Positions 1 through 13,900 are shown, counted from the first letter of the stretch. The stretch is DNA of 64,000 bases from Siphonodentalium dalli (GCA_032622095.1 CP136064.1:174166310-174230309), one strand, 5' to 3'. Program-made: numbers and translations. Notes: generated by a model not told the origin, from the letters alone.

Positions 1-640
1 GAATTTTCAAAAACAATTTACTTCTATTAAAATACATGTCTACATGTATTTGTGGACAATTGTGGTTGCAGATGAATCCCAATCTCAGGAATAAATCTGT
101 TCTGTTCTGAGAGCCGCACGACCAGGTGAAAATGCAATGTCAACATGATGGCACAGAAGTTGTCTAGACTTTTGCTAGCAACGCCGATAGTATCAATGCT
201 GTCATGTACAGTATTGCGCAACATTGTGTCACGGTGCCATGAGCCATGGGAGATAGCATTTTTGTGTCCCTTAATTCTTTGTGTCCCTTAACTTTCTAGT
301 GCATATTCTGGGTATATTGTCAGATATAAAACTAGTTTTCTGTCAGAAACTTCAGCAACTGGAAACAATGGTATTGAGAATACCAAGTTTTATCTTGTTT
401 TTAGAATATGGTGCATTATAGATGGATTTGAAAAAAAAAATATGTCTGAATGAACAAATTACTTGACAATTCTAACAAACGATGGATGGAAATCCAACAT
501 TTTCAGATAAAGAAAGAGGGATAACTCTTGAACGGAAAATGTGAACAACATCAGTGAACCCTCTTTGAAAGCCCTCATGATGCCAAACATGCATACCAAA
601 TTTCATTAAGATTCAATAACCCATGGTTGAGATATATGAG
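1..640. other. intergenic, nothing recognised
   Basis: A+T-rich sequence without a convincing exon or a terminal-repeat pair. Short open frames here lack codon bias or any family resemblance. A short hairpin, TATACCCTCC against GGAGGGTATA, lies just after it near 662-690 and marks the edge of the following repeat block. Confidence 0.5.
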
Positions 641-1790
641 CGGACGGACGCATGTAAACCAGTATACCCTCCATCTTTTGGAGGGTATAATTAACAAATT
701 AACAAATTTCGGAAGAAAAAAAAGCGAGTCTCCTATCTAGAGATCACTCCGAAGATCCATATGAAGTTTGGTGACAATCGATTGAAAGATCTCTATGTGA
801 CTTGTAGGGTGTGCCAAATGATTTAGTAATGCAAAAAGTTAAATGCTGGTGGCCATGTTTTTTTGCCAAATGACCCCAAATTTGGCCAAAATGACTCGTT
901 CCCATCCACATGCCAATGTCAACAGCCATGAACAATTCATAATGATCAGATGAACGATACAGCCTGCAGCACATGCTAATGGATATACATTGTTTAATAC
1001 TGAAAACCAAGATGTCCGATGGCAGCCATGTTTTTTTGACCGATTCACCCAAATACATATTGTTCCCATCTACCGTACATGTACAATTGTACATGACAAA
1101 TTCCAAGATGATGAGACAAACAGCACGGCTAATGGATTGAATTTTTTAAGAATTTCGGAAAAAAGGGAGGGTCCCCTCCAGAGGTCACCCCAAATATCCA
1201 TATGAAGTTTGGTGACATTCGGATGAGATATGTAACCTGTAGGGTCAGTTGAAGGATTTAGTCATGCAAAGAGTAAAATACAAGATGGCCGCTGGTAGCC
1301 ATGTTTGTTTTGCCGAATCACCCCAAAAAGACTTGTTCCCATCTATATATATATCAACAGCCCTATAAATTGTTTGGCTTCGGCAATCTGCTATGGCCGT
1401 GTTAATGGATTTACATTGTTTAATACTGAAATCAAGATGGTTGACAGCAGCCAAATTTTATGCAGATTCACCCCAAAACATATCTTTCCCCAACTACATG
1501 TACATGTCAATGCACATTTCATGAAGATAAGACGAACATTATGGCCTGTAGCCTGTACTAATGGATTGAATTGTGAAATCAAAGATGGCCACTGGCAGCC
1601 ATGTTTTTTTGCTGAATGACCCCAAAATTACTCGTTCCCATCTACTAGTACATGTCAATGTCAACAGCCATGATAAATTTCATAATGTCAGATCATACGA
1701 AAGGTACGACCTGTATCCCGTGCTAGTGGAAATTGTTGACGGACAAACCCACACAGACAATGGATACCATTAACCAACCCATGGCAATAG
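640..1790 (-). repeat. degenerate tandem repeat, 'AAGATGGCCGC...GCAGCCATG' family, copy 1
   Basis: About five diverged units share three phrases: AAGATGGCCGCTGGCAGCC (near 1283 and 1583, weaker near 840, 1000 and 1433), CCCCAAAA..ACTCGTTCCCATCTAC, and CATGACAAATTTCATGATGATCAG. The same family is on the opposite strand at 8160-8960 and, as a diverged version, at 54150-55030. The short open frames inside are by-products of the repeat and not genes. The mechanism of spread is unknown. Confidence 0.8.
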
Positions 1791-2146
1791 CTCAAACATG
1801 ACCAGAAAATCAAAAGATAGCTGCTGGCATTTTAAGGGAAAGTGTGGGAGGTGAATTGTAAGCAAATATACAAAATGATTGGAAATGAATAACTGCCATA
1901 AAAAGTACATGACCCGAACTAATGAAAGGTTTGAAGACTTATAAATTCAGTGAAATACAGCTTCAAGAATATTAACAGAATGTCAGTTGTGTGCTGGAAA
2001 ATTGTTAGCAGCCATATCTGCAAGAACTGATATAAACCTTCCAGTTCCTGACATAACTCTGGATTGACAGAGCCCTCAAATGTATCAGTCAGTTTATGCC
2101 CCGAACCTCCTTTGCAAGGCTTTGGTGGTTGGGGGCACAATAATTA
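1791..2146. other. intergenic, nothing recognised
   Basis: No terminal repeats, splice-flanked open segment or recognisable protein match seen. Confidence 0.4.
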
Positions 2147-3927
2147 AAGGATTACACTGGTGTAGTTTTTCTCAGTCATTATCGATGCCCGCTAATCCAC
2201 TGAGCATGGTGCCGAAAAGATTTTTGTGATATAAAGCCATCTGTAACTGAAGTTATATGCCGATTCATGCAATTGAATATTCCATCATGGAATATGCAGT
2301 CTGGATCGTTGATATTCCCGCATGAGACATCACATGCAGGACTACTCTTGGGATCCAAAAATTGCCGCCTTGTATGGTGCTCATTTGGGTCCGTATGTTT
2401 ATTTAAAAAGTGGGGATTGTCAAGCAGTTTATTGTTTTGGCATATCAGAATTGCTGGAGCCTTTAGTCAGATCAGGAAAAGATAGTACAAACATGTTTCT
2501 GGAAGTCTGTTTGGTAACTCCTATGACAACAAACAATGCAAAAATTGAGAGATATATATGATTGACCTTTCATAAAGACTTTCTTCCATGTTGTAAATTG
2601 CCACCATCATGACACCATGTACTGTTATTCCGCCCCGTACTCTTATACTCTTATTGGATTTAGCACAGAATTGTCCACCCTGTACTCTTATTCCGCACTG
2701 TATACTTATTTGGACCCCAAGAGTAGGTATTGGCTTTTATCTACTGGTGGTACTAGTAATTAACTGATTGTTTAATATACATAAACTGCTTGGAGATGAA
2801 TTTTTTTTACATATGGGTAACCGTAATTTGACTTAGGCCAAAGCGAAAAATAGGTGTGTTTCCACTCCCATCCATAAAAAAAACAGGGGGGGGGGGGTGG
2901 CTTTTCACTTTATTTATTTTTTTCACTTTATTTTTTCGCGGGGAAATTCAAATATCATATTTGTGCTATCTTTCTAATAATTATGTCATTTATGAACTTA
3001 TTGTGAAGGCTAACAATGTATGTACTGAATTTCAGTGCCTTGTATTTAATCTACATGTGCATCATTGCTTTCGAAATTCGTTTTACAGCTGATTGTAGTG
3101 TTTTGGGCGTCAAGGCCTTTGGGGTGATTCTTTTCATAGACTTGAAAAAAGGTGTTGCAGTGGGGAACCTTTGTCATTTTGTTTCTGCCTTGCGCCATGT
3201 GTATGCATTTAAAAAACTTAAGTGCCAACACGCTGCTGGCACTTGTTTGGGACGACATGTTGACACTATTTCCCGGATGTTGGCAAAATTGTTTTAGATC
3301 TTCCGGTAAATATACACTCCGGCTTCCGTTCGGTAAATTACCGTAGGCCTATATCATCCGGTTGTTACAGTCCGTTATTTTCAGACACCGTTGGAAGTTT
3401 TGGGACAGATGTACAGCCTTCATAATTGGCTACGGCAATCAGCATTGCCGAAGCAATTTGCTGAAGCAAACTGGGCCACGGCATACTGTTGCCGTAGCGG
3501 ATTGCCGAAGCCAAACAATCTGAATTAAGAGGGCTGGATGTATTCTTTGCGATTGCGTTCGCGTAAATATTGTGTAGCATTATTTTGCCGGTATATTTGG
3601 GCATGTCGTTAGTTGACGTACATTAATAATGCGGTCATAAACTCATCACCATAATGCTGCCATGGAGCTTCATTTTACAGTGTGTCTGAAAACCACGTGC
3701 GCGTTTGTTTTTGTTTACAATCTGTTGCTATATCGGTCACAACACGGAATTTTATTGTCAGTGGGTCGATTTAATAACCAAATAAGGAGACAATTTTAGT
3801 ATGCTTGTTTATGTGAGAGGTCTATATATAACAATATAAATAGTGTAGTATTAATTATTTTCAGCAACATGCTAAGTGGATTAGCGGGCATCGGCAGTGA
3901 CTGAGAAAATCTACACAGTATAATCCT
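2147..3927. mobile_element. DNA transposon-like element with ~60-bp terminal inverted repeats
   Basis: The left end (AGGATTACAC, then CTCAGTCATTATCGATGCCC and GCTAATCCACTGAGCATG, to about 2210) reappears inverted at about 3867-3927, where it reads CATGCTAAGTGGATTAGCGG, then GCATCGGCAGTGACTGAG and TAATCCT. The two arms match over about 60 bp with scattered differences. No clear target-site duplication was found, so the superfamily is undecided. Open frames at 2267-2561 lie inside but match no transposase I recognise. A 123-bp element is nested at 3414-3536, and poly-G sits at 2885-2897. Confidence 0.65.
3414..3536. mobile_element. 123-bp MITE with 6-bp target duplication (copy 1)
   Basis: The element runs from CAGCCTTCATAATTGG to AGAGGGCTG and is flanked on both sides by GATGTA (3408-3413 and 3537-3542). 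The interior is partly palindromic around CGGCAATC..GATTGCCG and GCCGAAGC. A second copy of exactly the same length, at 53623-53745, has a different 6-bp duplication, so the boundaries are secure. A 6-bp duplication is unlike hAT (8), mariner (TA) or piggyBac (TTAA). Confidence 0.85.
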
Positions 3928-4899
3928 ATAAATGTGAATTTGGCTACCTGTATTATGTATAATATATTTCTAATTACATTCCAAAATTTCAATGCAGCCA
4001 AGACGGCAAGGCAAGACTTGCCAAGACACTGCAAGACTTGCCAAGACACTGCAAGAGGAAAGACAGACTGAAATTTGCAAAGCAATGGCCTATCAGGTAA
4101 TCGTAATGGCATTGACAATTAATGAGTCTTCAACATAATCAAGTTGGCAAAGTATCCTATAGTCTAGATATATAGAGAGATGATGTTTTGAATTTGATTA
4201 ATAAATGATGAATGGGAAAACTGCAAATCCTGAAAATCAGTGAAACTGAAATTGCATTTGCTGCAATTTTGCAGCCAATGCCAATGGACACATTTTGATG
4301 GGCTGTTTTCAGATAAAATGAACATGCAAAAGCAATACTTACACGTTCTTCTAATGTTGAGTGTTACAATTATTATATATGATGAAAGTTCTGTTGAAAA
4401 CGGTAAGGAAATTTGTTAATTTGACAAAAATTGTAGCTCAGTAAAATACCAACCTTCTCCTCGACAAACACCGGCATCAATGGCCTTGAGAGAGGACGGT
4501 GAAGGTCACGACTCACGTTCGTGTCATGCGTCAGGTGCCAATCGTCCTTGGAATATTAAGCTAAATATAGAAAAATTGGAATAATGATATATACCTCAAC
4601 ATACAATAAATTCACTTTTAATATTATTATGACTAATTACTTTGATAATTATTGAAATGAGTTTGCCCTATTTTTCTATTAAAAATAAAATCTATGCCAG
4701 AGCAGAACGCCACCTGGCGTCAGAGATGTGAAACTATAGGAAGTAGGTGTTTTCACGGTCTGTGATTTCGTGATTGACTCAGCGAGCCAGTGACTGTCAA
4801 AACACAAGCACAACTGGTTGTGTCATCATGTATGTGCGTTATAACTAGGACTATTTTATATTCTCACAAAGAACCAGGTGAATACGAACATATTCGAAG
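3928..4899 (+). promoter_or_regulatory. upstream region and 5' UTR of the ACAP-like gene
   Basis: Positional assignment only. The transcription start and any TATA box cannot be fixed. An in-frame TGA at 4879-4881, six codons before the ATG at 4900, argues that the coding region does not start further upstream in this exon. The ATG context is AAGATGA, with a purine at -3. A small tandem of CAAGACTTGCCAAGACACTG lies near 4010-4050. Confidence 0.45.
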
Positions 4900-4952
4900 A
4901 TGAAGCCAACGATTGACTTCAAAGAGTGTCTGAAAGACTCTCCAACATTTCG
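4900..4952 (+). CDS. ACAP-like exon 1 (start codon)
   Basis: Encodes residues 1-17 and two bases of codon 18, MKPTIDFKECLKDSPTF, then donor GTAAGA. The family's N-terminus has the same D-F-x-E-C-L-K-D-S-P signature, which fixes this ATG. Intron 1 is about 13 kb. Confidence 0.93.
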
Positions 4953-7900
4953 GTAAGAAACGTTCTCAAAGTCAGACTCAAATGTTCAGTATATATTCAT
5001 ATTGTTATTAATATTATGCTATTCCAATACTGAAATTTCTGAATACAGGCTATCTGGTAATCTGTATCTGTAGATATTTCAGTGCAGGAAGCAATTCTGG
5101 TTATAGACGCACTGGTCCAGGTGCTACCATGACGGGAACGGGAAGATTCGGCGGCGGGAAGATTCGGCCAGGTATTTTTCGGCGGAGGGAAGATTCGGCA
5201 GGGAAGATTCGGCGGGGAAGATTCGGCCAGTCGTTTGATCTAACTAATTACGGCTTGGGGATTACGGCTTATGTGGGACTAAGCTTGTGTGCGCACTTAT
5301 TCTTTGTTGTAACAATAACAACTAATTAGAGGGATTATAGGGTCTTGATTAACTCATTTTAGTTATGACATATTTTATTAGAATGGATGAAACATATTTA
5401 CACAAGCTGCATGATATAACAGAAATACAAACAAAACAATTTAAAATACATTTATAACGGCATTCTTTATTTGAAACATACAAAATCAACTAATAGTCTT
5501 GTCTTCTTCTTGTCTTGTTGTCGTCTTCTTATTTCTTTGCCTTGCCGATTCTGTATATCTTGGTCACTTCTTGTAGAAATTCCGATGTTCTGATGTCCTG
5601 ATGTCCTCTTCTCTGTATTTTGCCCATAGGTCGCTGATCTTTGTATCTATTTCTGTGTATTTCTTTCTCACGTCTGTCTCGAGATCCCTGGCTGCAACGG
5701 CAATTTCTACATGGGCTGCTTCCAGTTGAAGAATCGGCACCAGCTTGTAGAATGATAGGCGTTGGCCAGACTTGCTGTTAATCCTTCGGTGCCATGCTGA
5801 AATGAAGAACGAATTGTTTATTATATATTATTTATATATTTTTATTATATGTGTTATTAACCATTTGTTGTGAAGAATGATTTGTTTATTAAAATATGTG
5901 TAAACACATTAACCATTTGTTTAACTTATATCTTATAAAGAGCGTTTATTACTTATTATTAATAAAGAGCGTTTATTACTTTTTATTGACATGAAAACTA
6001 TGGACGCATTGGACGGAGTTGTCGAAAAGGCTGACGTGTCTTGTAGTCGGCATGATGAGCAATTGAAACTTATTTCAATCAAACCCTCCTTGGTCTGGAA
6101 ATACTGCCGCTGAGAAATGCCGGTATTGCATGTTCTGTGTTGCCATTTGCCGCATCAGTTCTAACTGAAATGCACTCAGCAAACTTATCTAAACAAACAT
6201 CGAATAGTTCTCACTGAGATCATATCAGCATCAGAAAGACGACTCTTTATATTCTACCGACTGTTATACAAACACTTGGTGCCAACGTGAACAGAGTGTG
6301 AACAACTGTCAAATTTTTTATTCGTTTTCTCATTGAATCTTCATTAATCATAATTCCTTATAGTGTTCGAACGTGATATTTGGATTTACCACGTAATTTG
6401 TAAGTAATAACTTCAATATATTCACAATAAACTTATCATAAACCTAAAATAATCTCATAAAATATGTCAAACAAACTAATGACAAAACATCATAAAAGTA
6501 ATAACAAACATACAAATAATGTCAAACAAAACATCATAAAAGTAATAGCTTCATTTAATTTATTCATCCAATATAAAATCTCCCGTCCCAATATATTGGT
6601 ATAAACCTAGGAAGATTCGGCCGATAAAACCCGCCGAATCTTCCCTGCCGAATCTTCCCTGCCGAATCTTCTCTCCGCCGAATCTTCACGGACCCACCAT
6701 GACGGCATGAGTAACTTTATATTATTATAACCCTGTGTTGTCACAGTTGTGTAGTCCAAAATTGACTAGTAGTAGTATATATAGACTTATAGTGATAGTC
6801 TTTTAAGTCTATATACATTGAATATCTTTAGTATCCCGTCGACTAAACCCTGTGGTGACTCCAAGAGTCCAGTACTGGCAGTAGTGTTCTTTAACGTGCA
6901 CGCAACAAGGCGTGTAAACAGTACACTGGGGCGATTCCATTCATTACGCTCGGCTACTAGTACTACGAGTAATGAAATTACAATGGGCAATGAATGGAAT
7001 GATCGAGCGTAAATTCAGCGGAAATACTCCGAGTACCCTGGCTACAGCCTACACCTACGGCCGAGGAGGTGTAATTTCTAGAGTATTGTAATGTAACGTC
7101 ACTTTCCGCGAAAAAGATCGGTTGTCAACTAAGAAAGCACATGTAAAATATTTATGTAATGGACTAAATGAATTTAATTTTTAATGATTTGTCATAAATA
7201 TTTAATGATAATATATAATTCAGTACGGTAATATATAATTGAATTGAAGGCCCACTTAATTTTCTAACCACCAGATCACAATATATACAACATATTCCAT
7301 ATTATATTATACCATTTGAAAGAGGAAGCTCCAAAACATTGTATTATCAACTGATCCGATCGAATAAACTGGGAACATATTGTTTTTGTCGAGGTACTTA
7401 CATGTGTAGGTGTGTTCTGTGATTAATTTTGATCCAGACTGTACTATAAAGTCTATAATTCTCAATGGAAGGGGAATAACTCTATCTCTTAGTTTGAATT
7501 TTGATACATTCTGGGTTGACAAGGGGGGAGTCTTGGAATGAATCTGAGAATCTCTATCACTTGGTGGACACTACAAGGCCACAGCTGTTCCATATTCTGG
7601 TGGAATATATATATTTTTGGTTCCTCTTCCAAATGGTATATAATATGGGATATGTTGTGTATAATGTAATCTGGTCATCCGAAAATTAAGTGGGCCTTTA
7701 AAATTATTTATCCAAAGTTTTAGATACTTAGTGTCAAGGTTGTTCTAAAATTAGGTATTTTGCTTGTTCGATAAAAGTCCAAATTCTCGTTAGTTTCATT
7801 GCGAATATCAGATATTTTTTCTTATTTACTTAAGTCATCGTCTGTTCGACACGCCCAGTGTGAGTTTGTCAAGTTTCCTGAATAAAAAAATATATTTTGT

Positions 7901-10900
7901 TTGCAGTTGTAACTATGCTATTTTTAGATTACTCCGGTCATTAAAATCCATTCCATTCATTTTTGCCCAGGGTATTTTACCCAATGTAGCCGAGCGTAAT
8001 GAAAGGAAGCGCCCTCTTGCTATTTCTATTTTTGTCTCCTGAAAAAAAAATTTCGGGGGACTATTAAAATAACCGGTGTCCGTCCGTCCGGAAATGGTTT
8101 CCGGATGATAACTTCAGTTTCGGTTATTAGATCAAAAGCATGTGCATGATGCGTCAACAATACAGGCTACAGGTCGTATCATGGGTCGGATCATTATGAA
8201 ATTTGTCATAGATGTTGACATCAACATTTAGACCTGAATGATTAATTTTGGGGTCATTTGGAAAAAAAACATGGCCACCAGTGGCCATCTTGGATTTCTA
8301 AATTCAATCCATTAGCACAGGCTACAGGCCGTACTGTTTGTCTGATCGTCATGCAATTTGTCATGGATGTTAATATTGATAAGTAGATGGGAACAAGTAA
8401 TTTTGGAGTCATTCGGCCAAAAAACATGGCCGCCGGCAGCCATCTTAGATTTTACTCTTTGCATGACTAAATCCTTCGACACGGGCTTCAGGTCGTACCT
8501 TTAGTCTGATCATCATAAAATGTGTCATGGATGTTAACAATGACATGTAGATGGGAACGAGTCTTTTTGGGGTAATTCGGCCAAAAAACATGGCTGCCAG
8601 CAGCCATCATGGATTTTACTCTTTGTATGACTAAATCCTTTAGCACGGGCTACAGGTCGTACCTTTAGTCTGATCATCATGAAAATTGTCATGGCTGTTG
8701 AAATTGGAATGTAGATGAGAACGAGTCATTTTGGCCATCTTGGATTTCAAAATTCAAACCATTAGCACGAGCTACAGATCGTACTGTTCGTCTGATCATC
8801 ATGAAATTTGTCATGGATGTTAATATTGACAAGTAATTTTGGGGTTATTTGGCCAAAACACGCCGGCAGTCATCTTGGATTTTACTCTTTGCATGACTAA
8901 AGCTATCAAATGTTTTTGAATTTTATTGGAAAACATAGCTGCCAGCAACCATCTTAGATTTAACTTTTATATATATATATATATATCTCTTCATGTTGAT
9001 AAACTAGTATTAGTGATTCAACTTTCCACATTCTTAATCGCTCCATTGTAGAGATGGGCGGTTGTGAAAAATTGCCTCGGTTTCGGTTGTGGAAAAAGAG
9101 TTGAGTTTCGGTTTCGGTTTTTATTAATAAAAATGACTAATGTGAACAAAATCTAATTATGCTTCATCATATTACAAAGAAAACACACCAATTTTATCAC
9201 CATAGCTGGTCCTTTTATAATTGTATATTATGTATCATATTGTTACTAATACATGTATATTGTTAATGTCCATGTCGAGTGGCAGTGCTAGAATGCAAGT
9301 GAGTCTGTGTATTGTGTATGACTGCAATTCAGCATCATATGATCATAAGTGTGAAATAATATAATGATAAATTTATATTGGCATAAAACTAATGTGTGTG
9401 ACTAGATATATGTGTATAGTTATGATTTGAAAAATAAAATTTGAAATAAACAACAAAATGAAAATAAAACATGACTAGAATCTCTCAATCACATTATCTG
9501 GCTATATACCTATTACCATATTTAGGGAACATAATACTGTACACACTATACATGTACATGCATCCAATACAAGTCACCTGAATGAGTGCGATTTCTAAAC
9601 AGTTTACCGACAAACGGTATAATTCATTCCGGCTCCGATTCCGGCATAACATTTTTAATCAACGGCGCACAAATATATTTGACGATTTAACATCCAAACA
9701 GTGATAAAAACTAATAGGGGATGCGGGTAACAACCATTGATACCTTTTGATATCGTATCCTCGTTATCAAATTCACCTTTCAGAGTATTTGTACGGCCTT
9801 AATGATTAAAATAACATGAGAAATAAACTGACTTGTGTTGTGTTTACTATACGGCGAAAATAGGTGTACACGGAAGCAACGTAATTAATTCGTTGCGCGA
9901 TTTCACCATGCGAACTCCTTTCTGCATATATTACAGGCGGCACACTTAGATTTCTTATCTTTCTTTGAAAAATATTTCCACACAGGACTCGTTTGTTCGT
10001 CGTGCTCTGCCATGATTACAGGAAGTTGTGACAACCGAAAATACGGGTTTTCCCAACTTACCACGGGTGTCATTTCCGGTTTTTCCCGACAACCGAAACC
10101 GAACTGATTCCACGGTTAACCGCCCATCTCTACTCCATTGACTGTAATACATTAAATTATTCCCTTTCCAAGTTGAGCTGCAGTGTCATTGACACTTTCA
10201 TTTTACTTAGAATCTTGTAATTTTCTGGTTTCCGGATGATAACTTCAGTTTGTTGTTATCATATCTGAACCAAATTTGGTATGTGAGTTTATCAGCCCTA
10301 TGTACAGGTCAAGTTCAAATATGGGTATGCTCCGCCCATTTTTGCGAGAGTTGTGGTCCTTTTTATACGCCCTTTTGAAAAAAAGGCCGTATTATAGTAT
10401 TGGTCTGTCCGTCCGGGCGTCTGGGAGTCCGTCCGTCCGTCCGTTAACCTGTTGTCCGGATGATAACTTTAGTTAGAGTGAACCAAATTTAATAAAATTT
10501 GGTATGTGGGTTTATAAGCCGAAAAGTAAGTTCAAGTTCGAATTTGGGTTCCGCCCGCCAATTTTCACCGGAGTTATGCCCCTTATTTGACGTTTTTTGA
10601 CTTAGAAAATCCTTGAAATTTGTTGTCCGGATGATAACTTTAGTATAGTTTATCGGAATGAATCCAAATTTGGTATATTACTTTCTCCCACCAAAACACA
10701 GGTCAAGTTCGAACTTGGGTTCTGTCCGACCATTTTTGGCAGAGTTATGCCCCTTTTTCGACTCAGAAAATTCAGTTTTTGTATGTTTTTTGGTTTCCGG
10801 ATGATAACTCTATTTTGGAATGTTTATACGCAAAACCCGTTTTTTTGTGGATTACATATATCGAAATACAGCTCAAGTCCGAATTTCGTTTTAATCCGAT

Positions 10901-13900
10901 AATTTTTGCGAGAGTTATGGCCCCTTTTTTGACGTAATTTGACTTAGAAAATCCCTGAAATTTGTTGTCCGGATGATAACTTTAGTTGGAGTGAACCGAT
11001 TTCAATCAAATTTGGTATGTGGGTTTATTAGGAGAAAAGACAGCTCAAGTTCGAATTTGGGTTCCGTCCGCCAATTTTCACCGGAGTTATGCCCCTTATT
11101 TGACGTAATTTGACTTAGAAAATCCCTGAAATTTGTTGTCCGGATGATAACTTTACTAGAGGTTATCGGATTCAATGATAATTTGGTATATTACTTTCTC
11201 CCACCAAAACACAGGTCAAGTTCAAATTTGAGTTCCGTCCGCCAATTTTTACCAGAGTTATGCCCCTTTTTTACCAGTTTCCGCCGACCCAAGAGAGGGC
11301 GTATATTGCACGCCCAGCGTAGCTCTTGTTCGACTTGTTTTACTTAGAAAATTTCTCACTTTTTCGGTTTCCGGATGATATCTAAAGTTTGGATCCTTTA
11401 ATTGAAAATACCGTTTTTATGTGGATCAGTCATATCAAGTTACAGGTCAAGTTCGAATTTGAGTTTGATCCGATGATTTTTCTCAGAGTTATGGGCTTTT
11501 CGACTTCGAAAATTCAATTAGAAAATTCAATTTTCTTGTAATTTTCTTCATTTTGTGCCAATTTGAGGTTATATTTTGACTTTAGGAGTTTTTTTAAGAT
11601 TTGGTTATTTGTATGCATGTCAGTAATGAGACAATGCACAAGTGTCTTATCCATATAGTATACTTCTACAAAGCCTCCGCTCCAAATGAAGCCACCGGTT
11701 CGGGGGACACTGTGGCCGAGCGGCCTTTTTTCTAACTTAAGAGTAAAGACTATATATAATAAGTGCTAGTTAGAGAAGTATTAAAAAATAACTCAGATTG
11801 CAAACCATAATGTTCAAATCAATCAACAGTCATCAAGTATTTGGCCACATGTCATGATGTGCGAGGATGGTCCGGTGCCAAAGACCATGACTCGCTCCTG
11901 TACATTATAGTGCTCCTACATGTAGGTTGTAACTTGTATATTGTAATACAGTACAGCCCGAGACTGAGCTGTCTATCATGATGTACGTGGGCATTGTGGC
12001 TGCATTGTTAGTGATGATGTGTCATTGTGTGATTGCTTATCTTCATTCAATCAGCCATCAAAATTTGGAAAAATGTCCCACTCCAAATTTAATGATGTGG
12101 CATGTTAGATTCCAAATGTTGCCAGGTCATTTCCCACACATTGCTTATTGCCATGGCCAATTTTGAGGACTGTTCAAGTTTCTACTAGTAGTATTAGCTA
12201 TAGACTCATATGAAGAGTTCAAATGTTGGCACCACCCGGGAATTGCCAACCGCAGGTCACCCATCCAGCTTAACTTCGGCGATCTTAACTTCGGTGATCA
12301 CACAAAGGATCTAACAACTGTGACTAAGAGAAATACTAGTAGACCTCTCATGCAGAGAAATCATCGTTCTATGATAATAATACGGAACATGTACTTGTAT
12401 ACCCGGTAATTGGGATCTTGAGTCAGGATGATTGGAACTTTAACTCCCATAGCTTATTTAGAAATAAAATTATATGTACATATAATGTACAGGATTCCAT
12501 GCTGTACAACAGAAGACTATAATGGACCATTCCTGGTAATATTTACAAGTTTGGATTGCTTTAACCCTTTCATGATGGGAGCTGTGCTGGTGTAGTATTA
12601 AAGGTCCTGTGCCCATAGGGAGCCTCACATATACATGTGTACCGGTATTATAAGAGAATGCACTGGCTTACAAAGTCATGGTAAATATTGTTAGTTCAAT
12701 GTGTTCTTTTATATATATGTGATGCTACCTATGGTAGACTTGCATACATGTATGTACCATAAAAGAATGCATTGACACAGGGTTTTCGCAAAATTTCAGT
12801 AAGCTCCAGTCGTGGAAGGATTAAAGATTTTGTTGTTAGTGCTATCGGTATGTCAAAGAGAATTCAAACCATACAGAAGTACCGGTATGATACTAGTACT
12901 GGTCATGTATATTTTTTCTTATGACATGAAACATTAATTACTGATATATAAACTGTATCTTGATTATGATTCTAGAAAGACCATTTATCAACTCAGAATT
13001 AGTGCCCATGATCTTAGAATTGAAACAGACAGACACATGCCGAAAGATCAGAAAACCATATCAATCCTTCAGTTTACATAGACATTGTGATATCAATATG
13101 ATTGAAAATTATATAGCCTTTTCTTGTTTAATAATTAGCCGGTATAAATAATGCAAAAAAAAAATAAAGACCATAATAAGGACCCAATAGACAGAGATCC
13201 TAATTGTCCGAGGTGCCAATCATCTATCTTAGGTCCCAAATTACATTAGACTCCCAATCATCCAAGGTTCCAATCATCGGGATACCGGTACCTTCTAAAC
13301 AAATGCTTGAAGTGAATTTCTGAATAGTGGTCAGGGACGTGGCTGGAGGGTCCCCACTCAAGCTAAATAGCTTATATGTCTCACAAGATGTTCAGCAAGA
13401 TATTCCCAGTGGCATCACCATTTAGTTCAACTTACTAGTATTGTTGAGCATCAACATTAAATTTTTATACGCCCTTTTGAGAAACGGTCCGTATTATGTA
13501 ATCAATCTAGCCGTCCATCCGTCCATCTGTCTGTCTGCATGCTGTCCATAATTTTTTTTGTTTCTGGTTGATAACTTGAGTTTGTATTATTTGATCACAA
13601 CTAAACTTGATATGTTGCTCAGTCATACCAAAATACAGGTCAAGTTCGAATTTGGGTTCGGCCCGATGATTTTGCCAGAGTTATGGGTCTTTTTTTACTT
13701 GTAAAATTAAATTTTGTCATCAACATTTTGGTTTCCAGATGATAACTTGAGTTTGGATTATTTGATCACAACTAAACTTCAAGTTCAAGTTCGAATTTGG
13801 GTTTAGTTCGATGATTTTTTCGGAATTGTGGGCCTTTTCAACTTAGAAATTCAAGGCATATTCTTGCTTTCCAGATGATATTTTGTGTTATTCTATTGAG

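Noticed and set aside
744..1106. 120-codon open frame on the - strand
   Set aside because: Lies wholly in the degenerate tandem repeat at 640-1790; no splice context or family match, and overlapping frames are equally long.
2267..2561. Two overlapping + strand frames (72 and 79 codons)
   Set aside because: Inside an inverted-end element, but with no recognisable transposase motif or codon bias; too short to support.
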